Assembly: GCA_037190845.1 (NCBI GenBank)
Contig: JBBCJI010000003.1
Coordinates: 1-64,000, forward strand
Direction of reading: 5' to 3'
DNA from: JBEBVQ01 sp037190845
GTDB taxonomy: Bacteria > Bacteroidota > Bacteroidia > Chitinophagales > Chitinophagaceae
DNA length: 64,000 bases
Shown: piece by piece, positions 18,366 to 26,819 of the stretch
Layout: each line of letters opens with the position of its first letter
Numbering within the stretch: the first letter of the stretch is position 1
The notes under the pieces: model-generated
Told to the model about the DNA's origin: nothing
Database searches by the model: none
What the model saw: only the letters and a program-made list of their open reading frames with translations
Made by a program: the position numbers and the translations under genes

Positions 18366-20075
18366 ATGACAGACAAGAGATGGACTATAAAATCCGCTGA
18401 TGAGGCCTGTATACAACAACTCGCCAAAGACCTGCCTACCGTAAGCCCGGCTACCTGCCGGCTGCTCACCCTGCGCGGCATCCGTGATTATGATACTGCC
18501 AAAAACTTCTTCCGGCCGGAGCTCGCACAACTGCATGACCCTTTCCTGATGAAGGATATGGATCGTGCCGTACAACGCATCAGCGATGCGATTGAATGGC
18601 ATGAACGCATACTCATATACGGCGACTATGATGTGGACGGCACTACGGCTGTATCTGTTGTGTATGATTTTCTTAAAGAACAATACACCGGCGACCTCGC
18701 GTTCTATATTCCACACCGCTACCGCGAAGGTTATGGCGTATCGAAGCAAGGTATCGATTATGCTCATGCCAACGGCTACCACCTCATTATCACGCTCGAT
18801 TGCGGGATCAAGTCGGTGGAACTGATCAATTATGCTCAGTCGCTCGGCATTGACGTAATCGTATGCGATCATCATACTCCCGACCACGACCGGCCCAAAG
18901 CGCTCGCTATCCTGAACCCCAAACAGGAGGATTGCCCTTATCCCTATAAGGAATTAAGCGGGTGCGGCATCGGATTCAAGCTGATCTGTGCACTGGCTCA
19001 ACGCTGGGATCTGCCCGACGACACCACACACCGCTATCTTGATCTGGTAGCTACCAGCATTGCAGCAGATATCGTGCCTATAGATGGCGAAAACCGGATA
19101 CTCGCTTTTTATGGACTAAAAAAAGTAAATGAAAACCCCGCCCTGTCCATTCGTACGCTTAAAGAACTTTCATCTATCAACCGCCCGATGGATATCAACG
19201 ACCTGGTATTTGTGATCGGCCCACGGGTGAATGCCGCAGGCAGAATGGATGATGCACGTAAGGCTGTCGACTTCTTCATCGAAAAAGACCCGGCAAAAAG
19301 CAGGGAACTGGCAGAGATATTACACGCCGACAACTTTGAGCGGAAAGAAGTAGACCGCACCATCACCGAAGAAGCACTTAACCTGATCGAAGGAAATGAG
19401 GTGATGATCCGGCGGAAAACAACAGTACTATACCAGCCGCACTGGCACAAAGGCGTTGTCGGCATTGTGGCTTCCCGGCTGATCGATCGTTATTACCGGC
19501 CTACAATTATCCTTACGTCTTCCAATGGTAAAGTCAGTGGTTCTGCCCGTTCCGTCAATGGCTTCAATATCTATGAAGCCATTCATGAATGCCGTGATCT
19601 GCTGGATAATTACGGGGGACATTTTTACGCAGCAGGTATGACTATGGGCGAACATGCCGTTACAGCTTTTATGGAAAGATTTGAACAGGTAGTAGCCGAC
19701 CGGATCACGCCCGACATGCTCGTTCCCGAGATACAAATAGATGCGGAAATACAGCTCACCGACATACGCCCCGGATTGTATAATATCCTGAAGCAGTTTG
19801 AGCCATTCGGGCCCAATAATCTGCGACCGGTCTTCCTCACCCGAAACGTACGGGACTTCCGGGGATACTCCCGTATTGTTAAAGAGCAACACCTGAAATT
19901 TGTGGTCTGCCGGCACGACGGGGAAGTGATAGACGGCATCGGATTCGGTCTGGCGCACAAATACAATATTGTAGCCTCGGGCCGACCTTTCGATATTGTT
20001 TATACCATTGACGAAAACGAGTATAACGGCAATGTGAGATTACAGATGAAAGTGCTTGACATACGCCCGTCATGA
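18366..20075 (+). CDS. recJ: Single-stranded-DNA-specific exonuclease RecJ
   Basis: 569 residues from the ATG at 18366, 12 bases after kmo; the frame is open further up into kmo, but those residues are not RecJ-like. RecJ degrades single-stranded DNA 5' to 3' in recombination and repair. DHH-family motifs are all present: D87/D89/D91 in YGDYDVDGTTAV, LDCG, and D168-H169-H170 in VCDHHTPDH. Further landmarks are SGCGIGFKL, the DHHA1 domain (SGSARSVNG and NYGGHFYAAGMTM) and the C-terminal OB-like domain (KQFEPFGPNN). The stop codon's last base begins the 70-bp palindrome at 20075-20144, which probably ends transcription against the convergent genes beyond. Confidence 0.96.
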   Translation: MTDKRWTIKSADEACIQQLAKDLPTVSPATCRLLTLRGIRDYDTAKNFFRPELAQLHDPFLMKDMDRAVQRISDAIEWHERILIYGDYDVDGTTAVSVVYDFLKEQYTGDLAFYIPHRYREGYGVSKQGIDYAHANGYHLIITLDCGIKSVELINYAQSLGIDVIVCDHHTPDHDRPKALAILNPKQEDCPYPYKELSGCGIGFKLICALAQRWDLPDDTTHRYLDLVATSIAADIVPIDGENRILAFYGLKKVNENPALSIRTLKELSSINRPMDINDLVFVIGPRVNAAGRMDDARKAVDFFIEKDPAKSRELAEILHADNFERKEVDRTITEEALNLIEGNEVMIRRKTTVLYQPHWHKGVVGIVASRLIDRYYRPTIILTSSNGKVSGSARSVNGFNIYEAIHECRDLLDNYGGHFYAAGMTMGEHAVTAFMERFEQVVADRITPDMLVPEIQIDAEIQLTDIRPGLYNILKQFEPFGPNNLRPVFLTRNVRDFRGYSRIVKEQHLKFVVCRHDGEVIDGIGFGLAHKYNIVASGRPFDIVYTIDENEYNGNVRLQMKVLDIRPS

Positions 20076-20144
20076 ATGTGACAGATGTGTTGGATGTGGG
20101 TGATGTGATAACACATCCGTCACATCCAACACATCTGTCACATT
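20075..20144. repeat. 70-bp intergenic palindrome, copy 1
   Basis: A perfect 24-bp inverted repeat (20075-20098 and 20121-20144; core TGTGACAGATGTGTTGGATG) encloses a second stem, GATGTG (20102-20107) with CACATC (20112-20117), closed by an ATAA loop. Only two mismatches and one G-T pair separate the two stems. It sits exactly between convergent recJ and the ORF6N gene, a position suited to a bidirectional terminator. A nearly identical copy is at 57954-58022, so this is a dispersed element and not a one-off terminator. Confidence 0.85.
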
Positions 20145-20161
20145 GAATTCATCATATTTAC

Positions 20162-20533
20162 TCAACGGGCCGACCAGACAAAATAATCCTGATGCATATG
20201 ATACAATATCAGGAAATGCTGCATAGCAAACTCATTGTCCATCCGGACCACCTGTTCCTTCTTCAGCAACGATGCCATACTCGATACACCCTGCCGGGTA
20301 AACAGGCAGCAGCTTTTCCTTCCCGTAAGTGATACCCGGAGATTCAGCGTCTGGATATCTTCCGCGCTCAGCTCCAGCATGGCATTTTCATGAAAATATT
20401 CCGGATACTGCTTCACAATCCGGTATAAGTCCTTTGTTTTTAATCCATATAATTCTGCGAGATCATCATCCAGAATGACCTTCCGACCGCGGAATTCATA
20501 TATTTTATCGCATATGGCCTTTACCGGTTGCAT
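20162..20533 (-). CDS. ORF6N-domain protein
   Basis: 123 residues. About residues 8-95 match the ORF6N domain (PF10543) as I know it: IYEFRGRKVILDDDLAELYG, an LKTKDLYRIVKQYPEYFHE helix region, and FTRQGVSSMASLLKKEQVV. The domain is typical of phage antirepressor-like and KilA-N-related DNA-binding proteins, but is also common as lone chromosomal genes in Bacteroidota. There is no added C-terminal domain, and it is shorter than many family members. It starts 23 bases after the stop of the giant fibre gene on the same strand and could be co-transcribed with it; its 3' end abuts the palindrome at 20075-20144. Function is unknown. Confidence 0.8.
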   Translation of the reverse strand: MQPVKAICDKIYEFRGRKVILDDDLAELYGLKTKDLYRIVKQYPEYFHENAMLELSAEDIQTLNLRVSLTGRKSCCLFTRQGVSSMASLLKKEQVVRMDNEFAMQHFLILYHMHQDYFVWSAR

Positions 20534-20556
20534 GTTTATATCATGTTGCCTGTTTA

Positions 20557-23500
20557 TTAGCGACGGTCCATTTGCTCCAGACGGTCCAGGATCGCATCCA
20601 GTGTTTTTTGTTGTGCTTCCAGCCTTTGTTGCAGGGCAGTATTTTCCGCTTGTTGACGTTCGATCATTTCCTGCTGTTCCTGCACCGCTTTTACAAGAGG
20701 CATAATGAACTGGCTGTAGGAGAGGCTGTAGTGTCCGCGCTCATTTTCCGGTTTGCTTACCGCATCAAAATCAAAGCCCAATTCCTTACAAATTGCCTCT
20801 ACATCCTGAGCCAGAAAGCCCGTGTGCAGCTTATTGTATGCATGCTGATAAGTTTCGCTATCTGCAACCGGCTTCCCTTTAATATGTCCGTCCAACATAC
20901 GGGCATTAAGATGATAGGTTACAGGTTTCAGACGTTTGATCAATTCCAGTCCCGGTACATTTTCCTGTACCTGTTCTTTGAAACGGGCATCTGAAATATT
21001 GTTGTAGGTAGCATAAGCATATACACCGGCAAGGCCAACACGGCCAATCGTTACAGAGTTAGAAACATATGCAACAGCGTTATAACCAATTGCCGTAGCT
21101 TCCGTCATTCCTGCGGGAACATCTGCCTCATACCCGATAGCCGTATTATAATTGCCTGTAGTATTCCGCAATGCATACATACCTATAGCTGTATTATAAT
21201 TACCCGCCACATTATTCCACAATGAGTAGGAGCCAATACTTACATTTCCCCCGCCGCCAACGTTCAGACGATTGGATTGATTACCTATTGCCATATTATC
21301 ATCACCTGTAGTATTATCCTGTAGTGCATTTGGCCCCATGCCCACATTACCAATACCTTCGGTATTTTTCCCCAATGCGCTGACGCCTACGGCAACATTT
21401 GCATACCCTGTTGTGTTTGCAAACAGGGCACGGTAACCGACTGCTGTATTTTGTCCTTGTGTTGATGTATTACTACGCAAGGCATCTGCGCCGACAGCTA
21501 CATTGAATGGAGATGTACCGGTAGTAAACAATGCCGAATCCCCGATCGCCACATTTTTTCCTCCATTTAAATTACCCTTCAAGGCAGCAACACCGATAGC
21601 TATGTTACCACTTCCTGATACATTAGCAGATAATCCATCAGCACCAAAAACAATGTTTCTCGACCCTGTTTGATTAGAGGTCATTGCATGACGTCCGACA
21701 GCTATATTATCATTCCCCGTAGTATTACTCTGCAACGCAGAATAGTTTATGGCTGTATTATTGGCTCCTGTCTGATTTGAGAATAAAGTTCTTTCACCAA
21801 TTGCTACATTATAATAGTTGAGGTAATTACCCGTAGACCCCTCCATTGCTCCATGTCCTATTGCTATATTAGATACTCCCGTCTGGACATTCCTCATGGC
21901 ATACCTTCCGATTGCCGTATTTTTATTACCGGAAGTATTACTCTTCATTGCCCCCGCCCCGATAGCCGTGTTTTCATCCGCAACGTTGGCCAACAGCGCC
22001 GAATCGCCTATGGACACATTATATGTTCCAGTTGAATTGGTTTTTAGAGCTCCGGTACCAATAGCGATATTTCGCTGTCCGCTTGTATTTTGTTGCATAG
22101 ATTCATACCCTATGGCAATATTCGAATTCCCGGTTGTATTCAAAATCAAAGCAGCATAACCCATTGCCATATTACTACTTCCCGTATTGTACATCAATGC
22201 CAGGGGGCCAACTGCAACGTTATAATTACCGCTGCCACCGGATTTTAATGCTTCATACCCCACTGCCACGTTCCCTGTACCGTTTGTATTAGACCGCAAA
22301 GTCCCGCTGCCGACAGCCGTATTGGCTATTCCCGCATTATTGGCATATAATGCCGAATCTCCGATCGCTATATTATTGCCTGTGCTTGTAATAGAACGCA
22401 AAGCTGCATGTCCGATAGCAATATTTTTAGCGCCGGTAGTCACAGCATTAAGCGTAAAACTGCCTATACCAATATTCTGTTCGCCTGTCATCCCCGTCGG
22501 GGGATTACCACCCAATACGGCGCGGTATCCGATACCGATATTATGGCTGGATTTGGCATTCTGTAATGCAGCCTGGCCAACAGCCGTATTATAACTGCTG
22601 GTTTCACTCTCGTACAATGCATTGGCGCCAACAGCAACATTAGCGACGCCCGACAGATTATCATATAAAGATCCGGCGCCTATGGAAACATTCCCGCCTA
22701 CATCATTAAACGGTGTCAGTCTTAACGCACCCGTACCTAACGCCGTATTAGCACCCGAAATAATACCCGCCCGTATATTGTTTGCCCTGAACAGCAATGG
22801 CGTATTATCCGTTGTACCGATAAAGTGCACAGACGTATCGGTACCGGCATTACCGGTAAGGCTCCATGCTCCTGCAGATACCATACTGCTCACGGTACGC
22901 CTCCCGACAACACCGGTGGTTGCGTTTATGGTAAGAATAGAATCCGCAGCAACTCCCGAAGGTGTGCCCTCCAGAATCAGCGGATTATTACCCCCAGTGG
23001 CACGAACATGCAATTTAGCTTGCGGTCTGCTTCTGCCGATACCGACATTTAGCTCATTTACGGTAGTGTCTCCCAGCACGATGGAATTGCTCCTGCCTAC
23101 ACGTACCCTTGCACCGATTCCCACCGTATTGGTCAGGGTATCTGAAAGGGTTTTTGCCTGATAACCTATACCCACATTATAGCTTCCGGTAGTATTGTTA
23201 TCCAGAGCCTGATAGCCTATCCCGACATTGCCAGTGCCGGTAGTGTTGAAAACCATAGAATTTGTCCCGATGGAAAGGTTATTTGCCCCTGCTGTATTCC
23301 ACATCAATGCAGTTGTTCCAATCCCAACGTTACCAACACCGGTGGTATTAGCCAGCAAAGCGCCGTAGCCAAACGAAGTATTATTCATAGACAATAATCC
23401 GGCCAGTGTACTGTCTATCTTGAATGTTAACGGCATTTCATCCGTAGTGCCGATAAAATTCACCGCGGGATTTGTACCGGCATTCCCGGTCAATCCCCAA

Positions 23501-26500
23501 CTGAGGCCTGTTACAAGGTTACCCACCGGCCGTTTCCCGACAACCCCGGTAGTCCCGTTGACGGTAAGAACAGAATCCGCCACCGCACCGGAAGGCAGAC
23601 CTTCAAGCATCAACGGGTTGTGACCGGCAGCCGCGCGAACATGCAGTTTGGCTTCAGGCGCACCTCTTCCGATACCCACATACAGGTTGTTCACACCAGT
23701 GTCGCCAAGAACAACCGTATTGCTGCGGTTTACCCGCGCATTGGCGCCGATAGCAGTTGCATTGGTCAGATTATTGGCAGTCACGTTGGCATTGGCACCG
23801 ATGGCCGTATTATCGCTGCCGGTTGTATTCGACGCCAGAGCACTCCTCCCGACAGCCGTATTTCTACTCCCGGTCGTTGTTGATGCTGCCTGACTACCCA
23901 AAGCTGTATTTTCATTGCCCACCTGGTTATTCGTCAGTGTCAAAGCGCCCAAAGCAACGTTATAATTTCCTCCTGTATTACTGATCATTGCCTGGTACCC
24001 GAGCGCTGCATTCCATGCACCGGCTGAATTGCTTTTCATCGCCTCAACACCCACAGCAGTATTCAGTCCATCTCTCTGGTTCGACATCAGCGCCTGGTAC
24101 CCGATGGCAGTATTCCTCTCGGAAACGATACCGGCCACTTCATTCTTTACTTTCAGCCGCAGGGGCATATTATCCGTTGTGCCAATAAAATTGGTTGTTG
24201 TATCCGTACCGGCATTACCGGCGAGTCCCCAAGCAGTGGCTGATACCATGCTTTGTACAGTACGTTTATTGATCTCGCCGGTTGTGGCATTAATTGTGAG
24301 CAGGGAATCAGTGACAGCACCGGACGGCACTCCTTCAAGAATAAGCGGTCTGTTCCCCGAGGTAGCTTTTACATGGAGTTTCGCCTGCGGCATGCTTCGG
24401 CCAATACCCACATTAAATCCGTTAAGGGTAGTATCCCCAAGCACCATTGTATTGCTACGACGTACTACAGCATTAGAACCTATCGCCACAGCATTATTAA
24501 GGTGCCCGTCAATTATCGGAAATCCTACACGCGCTAAATTACCAATGGCTATATTATAAGACCCCTGGTCATTATTCAGTAATGCCTGTGCCCCGATAGC
24601 TATGTTCATCGTACCGGTTGTATTGGTCTCCAGGGAGCGAAAGCCCAGCGCCGTATTACCATTTGAGGAGATTATTCCGGAAAGGTAATTGTCAACCCTG
24701 AAACTGAGGGGTGCATTATCTGTTGTACCAATAAAGTTGGCGCCTGTAGTCCCACTATTACCGGTCAAACTCCATCCCCCGGAAATCAGGCTGCTCACTG
24801 TCCTTCTGCCTACAACACCGGTAGCCGCGTTTATTGTAAGGATGGAATCTGCTGCTGCTGCTGCCGGTGTGCCTTCCAGTATCAACGGATTATTACCGGT
24901 CGTGGCGCGCACATGCAGCTTTGCCTGTGGTGTACTCCTGCCGATACCTACATTAAAAAGATTATCAGTCGTATCTCCCAGCACCATGGCATTAGCCTTG
25001 GATACCTGTGCATTATATCCTATTGCAACTGCCTTACTCAGACTGGAAGACGTCACACCCGCCTGCCTGCCGATAGCGATATTATAGCTTCCGGTCTGAT
25101 TAATTGCCAGTGCGCTGTCGCCAATGGCCACATTACCACCACCGACCGTATTGCCAATTGCCGCTCTTACCCCGACCGCAACATTGTTGCTGCCCGAATT
25201 GTTATTTTGTAATGCATAAGGACCGACTGCAACATTTGAATAACTGGGACCAGCGGATATAGACATTGCATTCGGACCTATTGCTACATTGTCATTACCT
25301 TCTGCGCTGTTGATCAAAGCAGATACTCCCATAGCAACATTACGCACACCGGTAGTATTGTTTGCTAGCGCACGGTCACCAACAGCCGTATTTTCAAGTC
25401 CGCTTGTATTAGCAGTCAATGCGCCCCTGCCGACCGCTACGTTACCAACGCCGACCTGATTATTTCTCAAAGCCGTTCCACCTATTGCGACATTAGAATT
25501 GCCCGTGGTATTATATTCCAGAGCCTGGTATCCAAATGCTGTATTATTCTCAGATAAAGTGCCTGCCTTCTGATTATTCACCCGGAAACGTATCGGCATA
25601 TTGTGTGTTGTGCCGATAAAATTTACCGCCGTATCCGTACCGGCATTCCCGGTAAGGCTCCATGCCGAAGCAGACACTATACTGTTCACAGTCTTTTTTC
25701 CTACTACTCCGGTTGTATTTACGGTCAGCAATGAATCTGTCGCGCCTCCGGAAGGCAGCCCTTCCACCTTCAGCGGATCATTACCGGCAGCAGCACGGAC
25801 ATGCAGCTTTGCTTCCGGCGCACTGCGCCCTATACCTACACGAATATTATGATTAGTAGTATCGCCCAGTACAATCGCATGGCTTATATGGGCACGCGCG
25901 CCAGCCCCGATGGATACGGTACTATCAAGCGTACCTGTAACAGGGCCTGTATTAGCTCCGATCGCAGTATTAGCATTACCGGTAGTATTGCTCTCAAGCG
26001 CACTCGACCCTACGGCTGTATTATTGCTACCCTGACTATTGCTCATTGCCAGTGCACCTAATGCCGTATTATCCTCCCCGGCAGTATTCATAGTCAGCGT
26101 CTGATGTCCGACAGCAACATTTCTCTGGCCGGATTCATTATCTCTTAATGCCAACGGCCCAACCGCTACATTTTGCGATCCCACCACATTTTCCTTCAGA
26201 GCATGAGGACCGTAAGCAACGTTTAAAACCGCCTGATTTTTACCCAAGGCTTCGAGCCCCATGGCTACAGTATATAACTTAAGCTCTCCGAGCCATTGAT
26301 TATCCACACGGAATCTCAGTGGCATATTATCCGTTGTGCCAATAAAATTTACCGCCGTATCCGTACCCGCATTCCCCGTCAGCTGCCACCCACTCCCCGC
26401 TGTTTCCATCCTATACCATCTACCGGCCCGGCGTACATACAGCCCGGCGTTTATTCCGGCATTAAAAGTATCTGTATAGTAGATAATCATCCCATTAGGT

Positions 26501-26730
26501 GAAAGTGGCAGCGGTACAACCGCCGTATCATTGATACGCGGCAGTAATACCCCCTGGTTCGCACTTTCCACCTGTAAAGCCGCAGCCGGATGCACATCTG
26601 TAGGGTTGTCCCCGACCTTAAACTGTGCAGACACAGACTGCGATACAATGACACAGACAAGCAAGGCCAGCGTATTCCTCAGGAATATGGCATTCATGTG
26701 TACATTAAACGGTTTGATGGTTTTCTTCAT
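20557..26730 (-). CDS. Giant YadA-head-repeat fibre protein with C-terminal S74 chaperone domain
   Basis: 2057 residues from the ATG at 26730, chosen over the frame opening at 26796 because AAGGAAAGGG lies just upstream and a signal peptide follows (NTLALLVCVIVSQSVSAQ). An N-terminal module (VGDNPTDVHPAAALQVES ... NQGVLLPRI) is followed by six linker units beginning W.LTGNAGT...NFIGTTDN.PL.F near residues 115, 360, 655, 835, 1075 and 1290. Each linker precedes a run of YadA-type head repeats (NTTGNSNVAIG..AL). Five boundaries carry AKLHVRA..GN.PL.LEG. After the sixth linker the head repeats run unbroken to about 1900. The end is a Peptidase_S74/endosialidase chaperone (SDARFKEQVQENVPG, GFLAQDVEAI) at about 1912-2000 and a coiled coil (EQQEMIERQQAENTALQQRL). 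S74 domains trimerise fibres and usually cleave themselves at the Ser of the SD..(F/L)K motif. No membrane anchor or T9SS domain is visible. Confidence 0.88.
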   Translation of the reverse strand: MKKTIKPFNVHMNAIFLRNTLALLVCVIVSQSVSAQFKVGDNPTDVHPAAALQVESANQGVLLPRINDTAVVPLPLSPNGMIIYYTDTFNAGINAGLYVRRAGRWYRMETAGSGWQLTGNAGTDTAVNFIGTTDNMPLRFRVDNQWLGELKLYTVAMGLEALGKNQAVLNVAYGPHALKENVVGSQNVAVGPLALRDNESGQRNVAVGHQTLTMNTAGEDNTALGALAMSNSQGSNNTAVGSSALESNTTGNANTAIGANTGPVTGTLDSTVSIGAGARAHISHAIVLGDTTNHNIRVGIGRSAPEAKLHVRAAAGNDPLKVEGLPSGGATDSLLTVNTTGVVGKKTVNSIVSASAWSLTGNAGTDTAVNFIGTTHNMPIRFRVNNQKAGTLSENNTAFGYQALEYNTTGNSNVAIGGTALRNNQVGVGNVAVGRGALTANTSGLENTAVGDRALANNTTGVRNVAMGVSALINSAEGNDNVAIGPNAMSISAGPSYSNVAVGPYALQNNNSGSNNVAVGVRAAIGNTVGGGNVAIGDSALAINQTGSYNIAIGRQAGVTSSSLSKAVAIGYNAQVSKANAMVLGDTTDNLFNVGIGRSTPQAKLHVRATTGNNPLILEGTPAAAAADSILTINAATGVVGRRTVSSLISGGWSLTGNSGTTGANFIGTTDNAPLSFRVDNYLSGIISSNGNTALGFRSLETNTTGTMNIAIGAQALLNNDQGSYNIAIGNLARVGFPIIDGHLNNAVAIGSNAVVRRSNTMVLGDTTLNGFNVGIGRSMPQAKLHVKATSGNRPLILEGVPSGAVTDSLLTINATTGEINKRTVQSMVSATAWGLAGNAGTDTTTNFIGTTDNMPLRLKVKNEVAGIVSERNTAIGYQALMSNQRDGLNTAVGVEAMKSNSAGAWNAALGYQAMISNTGGNYNVALGALTLTNNQVGNENTALGSQAASTTTGSRNTAVGRSALASNTTGSDNTAIGANANVTANNLTNATAIGANARVNRSNTVVLGDTGVNNLYVGIGRGAPEAKLHVRAAAGHNPLMLEGLPSGAVADSVLTVNGTTGVVGKRPVGNLVTGLSWGLTGNAGTNPAVNFIGTTDEMPLTFKIDSTLAGLLSMNNTSFGYGALLANTTGVGNVGIGTTALMWNTAGANNLSIGTNSMVFNTTGTGNVGIGYQALDNNTTGSYNVGIGYQAKTLSDTLTNTVGIGARVRVGRSNSIVLGDTTVNELNVGIGRSRPQAKLHVRATGGNNPLILEGTPSGVAADSILTINATTGVVGRRTVSSMVSAGAWSLTGNAGTDTSVHFIGTTDNTPLLFRANNIRAGIISGANTALGTGALRLTPFNDVGGNVSIGAGSLYDNLSGVANVAVGANALYESETSSYNTAVGQAALQNAKSSHNIGIGYRAVLGGNPPTGMTGEQNIGIGSFTLNAVTTGAKNIAIGHAALRSITSTGNNIAIGDSALYANNAGIANTAVGSGTLRSNTNGTGNVAVGYEALKSGGSGNYNVAVGPLALMYNTGSSNMAMGYAALILNTTGNSNIAIGYESMQQNTSGQRNIAIGTGALKTNSTGTYNVSIGDSALLANVADENTAIGAGAMKSNTSGNKNTAIGRYAMRNVQTGVSNIAIGHGAMEGSTGNYLNYYNVAIGERTLFSNQTGANNTAINYSALQSNTTGNDNIAVGRHAMTSNQTGSRNIVFGADGLSANVSGSGNIAIGVAALKGNLNGGKNVAIGDSALFTTGTSPFNVAVGADALRSNTSTQGQNTAVGYRALFANTTGYANVAVGVSALGKNTEGIGNVGMGPNALQDNTTGDDNMAIGNQSNRLNVGGGGNVSIGSYSLWNNVAGNYNTAIGMYALRNTTGNYNTAIGYEADVPAGMTEATAIGYNAVAYVSNSVTIGRVGLAGVYAYATYNNISDARFKEQVQENVPGLELIKRLKPVTYHLNARMLDGHIKGKPVADSETYQHAYNKLHTGFLAQDVEAICKELGFDFDAVSKPENERGHYSLSYSQFIMPLVKAVQEQQEMIERQQAENTALQQRLEAQQKTLDAILDRLEQMDRR

Positions 26731-26819
26731 GGTAAATGCCCTTTCCTTAATCCGGTAAAATAAATGACTTATTAAGTTACTCAAATGAGGACGCAATGAT
26801 ACGACATATCATTCATCAA

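Noticed and set aside
22622..23161. Long plus-strand open frames opposite the fibre gene (also 24029-24559, 24689-25087)
   Set aside because: They are antisense shadows of the YadA-type repeats, low in complexity, repeat from module to module, and have no domain or start signal.
21000..26300. Regularly repeated short words that could suggest a CRISPR array
   Set aside because: The periodicity follows codons of the YadA head repeats within one open frame; units vary in length and are not separated by unique spacers.
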